NCBI GenBank assembly: GCA_017881265.1
Contig: JADGRA010000003.1
Location: 37,088-101,087, forward strand
Origin: Myxococcaceae bacterium
GTDB taxonomy: Bacteria > Myxococcota > Myxococcia > Myxococcales > Myxococcaceae
Direction: 5' to 3'
DNA: 64,000 nt
In this document: in pieces, positions 61,166-64,000 of the stretch
Layout: every line of letters begins with the position of its first letter
Numbering within the stretch: position 1 is the first letter of the stretch
The notes under the pieces: model-generated
Told to the model about the DNA's origin: nothing
Databases searched by the model: none
What the model saw: the letters and a program-made list of their open reading frames with translations, nothing else
Made by a program: the position numbers and the translations under genes

Positions 61166-61660
61166 ATGAAAGTGAGACCGAGTCTTGTGACGCAACTGGG
61201 GTGGAGAAGGGTCGCCCTTCTCGGGTTGCTCTCCGTGCTGACGTCTCACTGCGCAACTTCCACCGACGCCCCGACGTCCGGTGGCTCGCAGCTGAACACG
61301 GGCACGGCCGGCGACGGCGGCGCGACCGCAGACGCGGGCATGCTGAGCGACGGCGGCTTGGACGGCGGGGAACAGGTGTACCTCCTCACGATGAGCAACT
61401 ACCTCAATCAGTGCTCCATCAGCGGTCTGGGGGACGCGGGGTATTTGCCAACGGCGGCATTCGTCATCAGGACTGTCGTGCCACTGCAGGCCTCGCCGCT
61501 GCCAGGTTACGTGTGGGGGTACTGGACCGGCACCGACGGCGCCGACGGCGGCCACGACATAAAGATGGACACCACGGTGACCATGGACGCCAACAAACAA
61601 GTCCTCGCCTGCTGTCCGCAACAGGGCGGGGCGCCCGGCTGTCCGAGCCCAATGCCTTAG
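61166..61660 (+). CDS. Small exported lipoprotein, Gly/Asp-rich
   Basis: 164 residues from ATG 61166 with AGAGGGA upstream. Signal region VALLGLLSVLTSHC with candidate lipid Cys at about 29. The early mature segment is a Gly/Asp/Thr linker (GTAGDGGATADAG), then a domain with Cys83 and a CCPQQGGAPGC cluster near the end. A possible further frame (VVCAANTGAPANP) continues in another phase past the stop to 61749, so the C-terminus may be truncated by a frame change. No family recognised. Confidence 0.62.
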   Translation: MKVRPSLVTQLGWRRVALLGLLSVLTSHCATSTDAPTSGGSQLNTGTAGDGGATADAGMLSDGGLDGGEQVYLLTMSNYLNQCSISGLGDAGYLPTAAFVIRTVVPLQASPLPGYVWGYWTGTDGADGGHDIKMDTTVTMDANKQVLACCPQQGGAPGCPSPMP

Positions 61661-62044
61661 TCGTCTGCGCGGCCAATACGGGAGCACCCGCGAACCCGTG
61701 GCGGGGTTCGTCTGGCGCACAACCTGACGCCGTCCAATCTGTCCTTTAGGGGCTGTCGCGGGCAGCCGCCGGACTCACCCGTGCTTGCTGCTGCGCCCAC
61801 CACGGTGGTCCGCATCAACGGACTGGACAGCCTCGACGGACTTCAGCCGCGGCGGCGAGCTCACTCGCTCGAAGTCATTTGCTACCCGTGTCTCATTTCT
61901 CACCCGTTGCACTGGGCGCACCAAGTAGCACAGGTTCTCGGCGCTTCGCCTGCACATGCGTGCGTCGCGACGCCGGCTCGTTCTCGGCAGAGGGAACATT
62001 CGCAGCGCTGCTTTCCGCCGGAAGCAGCCGACATGGGGGATGCA
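61661..62044. other. 384-base gap between lipoprotein genes
   Basis: No coding signal with a start and ribosome site is seen. A minus-strand open frame covering this region and the repeats downstream is low complexity. The first ~90 bases may belong to the preceding lipoprotein if a frameshift is present. Confidence 0.45.
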
Positions 62045-64000
62045 ATGGATTTTCGTCGCACGAGCGGAAGCGCAGTCTTCGTCGTAGTTGCCGGGCTCCT
62101 CGGTCTCGGCAACACGGCCTGCAGCAACAGTCCATCCACGACCACAGGTGCGCCGAGCAATCTCTCCTACGCGACCAATCCGGCCGTGTACACGGTGGGG
62201 ACTGCCATCGGGCCCAACTCGCCGAGCAGCAGCGGCGGCGCCGTCACCCAGTACACCGCGCTCAACCCTCTGCCAGCGGGCTTGAGCCTCGACCCCCAGA
62301 CGGGAGTCATTTCTGGAACGCCCACCGCCGCGGCCGCGACGGCCAAGTACACAATTCAGGCATCCAATGCGAGCGGCAGCACGACGGCCGACCTGACCAT
62401 CACGGTCAACGCCGGCGCGGTCACTGCGCCCACCAACCTCACCTACGCCACCAGCCCCGCGACGTACAGCAAGGGCGTCGCCATCACGGCCAACAGGCCG
62501 AGCAACGGCGGGGGCGCCGTCACTTCCTACAGTGTCGTCGGGACGGCCCTGCCGGCCGGGCTGAGTCTGGACGCCGCGTCGGGCGTCATCTCCGGGACGC
62601 CGACGGCTGTCGCGGCGACCGCGAGCTACACCATCAAGGGGACCAACGCCGGCGGAAGCACCCAGGCGACCCTCAGCATCACGGTGAACGACGGGGCGCC
62701 GACGGGCCTCACGTATTCCGCCAACCCGGCGACGTACGTCAAGGGGACGGCCATCACGGCCAACAATCCCACCAACGGCGGGGGCGCCATCACTTCCTAC
62801 AGTGTCGTCGGGACGGCGCTGCCGGCCGGGCTGAGTCTGGACGCCAATACGGGCGTTATCTCCGGGACGCCGACAGCTGTCGCCGCGACGGCCAGCTACA
62901 CCATCCAGGGGAGCAATAGCGGCGGAAACACCCAGGCGACTGTCAGCATCACGGTGAACGACGCGGCGCCGACCAGTCTGACCTATTCCTCGAACCCGGC
63001 GACTTACACGAGGGGCACGCTCATCACCCCGAACACGCCCAGCAATGGCGGCGGGGCCATCACTTCGTACACGGTGGTGGGGACGGCATTGCCGGCGGGG
63101 TTGAGTCTCAACGGCACCACGGGCGTCATCACCGGGACGCCGACGGCTCTCACCGCCACCGCCAGCTACACCATTCAGGGAAGCAACGTCACCGGAAACA
63201 CCCAAGTCAGCGTCAGCATTACGGTGAATGACCAGCCGCCCAGCAACCTGACCTATTCCAGCAACCCGGCGACGTACGTGAAAGGGACGGCCATCACCCC
63301 CAACACGCCCAGCAACAGCGGAGGCGGCATTGGCACGTACACGGTAGTGGGGACGGCGTTGCCGGCGGGGTTGAGTCTCAGCCCGACCACCGGCGTCATT
63401 TCGGGGACACCCACCGCGGTGGCGGCGCCGGCCAGCTACACCATCCAGGGAAGCAATGCGGTGGGCAACACGCAGGCCACCGTGACAATTACCGTCAATG
63501 ACGCGGCGCCGACGGGCCTCGCTTACTCCACCAACCCGGCGACATACGTCAAGGGGACGGCCATTGCGGCCAACAACCCCAGCAACACCGGGGGTGCCAT
63601 CACGTCGTACACGGTGGTGGGGACGGCGTTGCCGGCGGGGTTGAGTCTCAACGCCGCCACGGGCGTCATCACCGGCACGCCGACGGCCGTCGCCGCGACC
63701 GCCAGCTACACCATCAAGGGAAGCAACGTCACGGGAAGCGCCCAGGCCACCGTGAGCATTACGGTGAATGACGCGGCCCCCACAGGCCTCACGTACTCCA
63801 GCAACCCGGCGACGTATGTCAAAGGGACGGCCATCGCGGCGAACAACCCCAGCAACACCGGTGGTGCCATCACGTCGTACACGGTGGTGGGGATGGCGCT
63901 GCCGGCGGGGCTGCTTCTGAACGCGGGCACAGGCGTCATCACCGGGACGCCAACGGCCGTCACAGCGAAGGCGAACTACACCATCCAGGGAAGCAACGTC
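62045..64000 (+). CDS. Large lipoprotein with putative-Ig repeats (3' end beyond window)
   Basis: Open from ATG 62045 to the right edge (652 codons so far). Signal with lipid Cys at about 26 (GLLGLGNTACSN), then at least seven ~90-residue units starting [AP]P[TS].LTYS.NPATY and containing GTALPAGLSL, GVISGTPTA and ASYTI.GSN, the He_PIG/putative-Ig pattern. Such proteins are surface lipoproteins or adhesins in myxobacteria. The repeats are near-identical in DNA as well (see separate repeat entry). Confidence 0.88.
   Translation, partial: MDFRRTSGSAVFVVVAGLLGLGNTACSNSPSTTTGAPSNLSYATNPAVYTVGTAIGPNSPSSSGGAVTQYTALNPLPAGLSLDPQTGVISGTPTAAAATAKYTIQASNASGSTTADLTITVNAGAVTAPTNLTYATSPATYSKGVAITANRPSNGGGAVTSYSVVGTALPAGLSLDAASGVISGTPTAVAATASYTIKGTNAGGSTQATLSITVNDGAPTGLTYSANPATYVKGTAITANNPTNGGGAITSYSVVGTALPAGLSLDANTGVISGTPTAVAATASYTIQGSNSGGNTQATVSITVNDAAPTSLTYSSNPATYTRGTLITPNTPSNGGGAITSYTVVGTALPAGLSLNGTTGVITGTPTALTATASYTIQGSNVTGNTQVSVSITVNDQPPSNLTYSSNPATYVKGTAITPNTPSNSGGGIGTYTVVGTALPAGLSLSPTTGVISGTPTAVAAPASYTIQGSNAVGNTQATVTITVNDAAPTGLAYSTNPATYVKGTAIAANNPSNTGGAITSYTVVGTALPAGLSLNAATGVITGTPTAVAATASYTIKGSNVTGSAQATVSITVNDAAPTGLTYSSNPATYVKGTAIAANNPSNTGGAITSYTVVGMALPAGLLLNAGTGVITGTPTAVTAKANYTIQGSNV
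62153..64000 (+). repeat. 270-base tandem repeats in the Ig-lipoprotein gene
   Basis: Units start at 62153, 62429, 62699, 62969, 63239, 63509 and 63779: the first is 276 bases, all later spacings are exactly 270. The last two complete units are very similar at DNA level. This favours unit gain and loss by recombination and makes assembly errors likely. Confidence 0.9.

Noticed and set aside
61775..63205. 476-codon open frame on the minus strand across the Ig repeats
   Set aside because: It mirrors the 270-base repeats in an antisense frame, is Arg/Gly/Asp low complexity and has no ribosome site; the plus-strand lipoprotein explains the region.
62153..64000. CRISPR array
   Set aside because: Units are 270 bases, in frame, contiguous and code for Ig-like domains; no spacers.

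Overview
The window is GC-rich (about 70% by eye), densely coded on both strands, with many 4-base stop/start overlaps, frequent GTG/TTG starts and numerous lipoproteins. The gene content (two PPK1 polyphosphate kinases plus a Ppx/HD exopolyphosphatase, PilZ protein, multihaem cytochrome with TPRs, OmpA lipoprotein, aspartate- and glycine-rich myxobacterial-type secreted lipoproteins, Ig-like repeat lipoprotein, tRNA-Sec) suggests a member of the Myxococcota; this is inferred from gene content only, and species is not assignable.

Layout. 1-8.5 kb: a zinc-ribbon C-terminus, an esterase/TPR gene with a following membrane protein, two tandem glutathione S-transferases, an ArsR-type regulator/SRPBCC operon with a well-formed promoter and operator, a small cytochrome c, and a four-gene potassium channel / membrane protein / SDR / DUF1295 operon. 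8.6-25 kb: an octahaem cytochrome-HEAT-TPR lipoprotein, a neuromedin-U-like outer-membrane protein, OmpA lipoprotein, old yellow enzyme, class V aminotransferase, PPK1, a beta-barrel protein, FEN-type nuclease with KdsC-like phosphatase, VOC protein, RMD1/DUF155 protein, a divergent MFS/LysR pair and an Fpg/Nei glycosylase. 25-33 kb: a lipoprotein, an orphan MacB-type permease, then a group resembling accessory genes of arsenosugar (arsenic-carbohydrate) clusters: a mercuric-reductase-like flavoprotein, a fused TIGR04282-TIGR04283-type glycosyltransferase, a TIGR03169-type flavoprotein and an MTA phosphorylase. 33-48 kb: DUF72, TauE/SafE, aldo-keto reductase, a long minus-strand run (PPK1, FUSC, DUF3516 helicase, DUF1499, ABC-F) and a divergent Ppx-PilZ pair: the polyphosphate region. 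48-54 kb: galactokinase, UDP-sugar pyrophosphorylase, a histidine kinase gene broken by three frame changes, then a compact set consisting of a 38-residue peptide ORF, a SPASM radical SAM enzyme and a divergent metallophosphoesterase. 54-64 kb: DinB, amidase, M24 peptidase, a frameshifted sterol desaturase, a tRNA-Sec gene with two partial copies nearby, a CHRD lipoprotein, a Cys-containing lipoprotein and the start of a long Ig-repeat lipoprotein running off the end.

The best candidates for new biology are the peptide/radical SAM/phosphoesterase set (52.2-54.0 kb), the tRNA-Sec locus with its repeated anticodon-arm sequence (59.7-60.1 kb), and the arsenosugar-like cluster in which the phosphorylase and flavoprotein are in one frame separated only by TGA (27.9-32.8 kb). 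Frame breaks are concentrated between 51 and 60 kb, so sequence error versus real decay must be settled there first.
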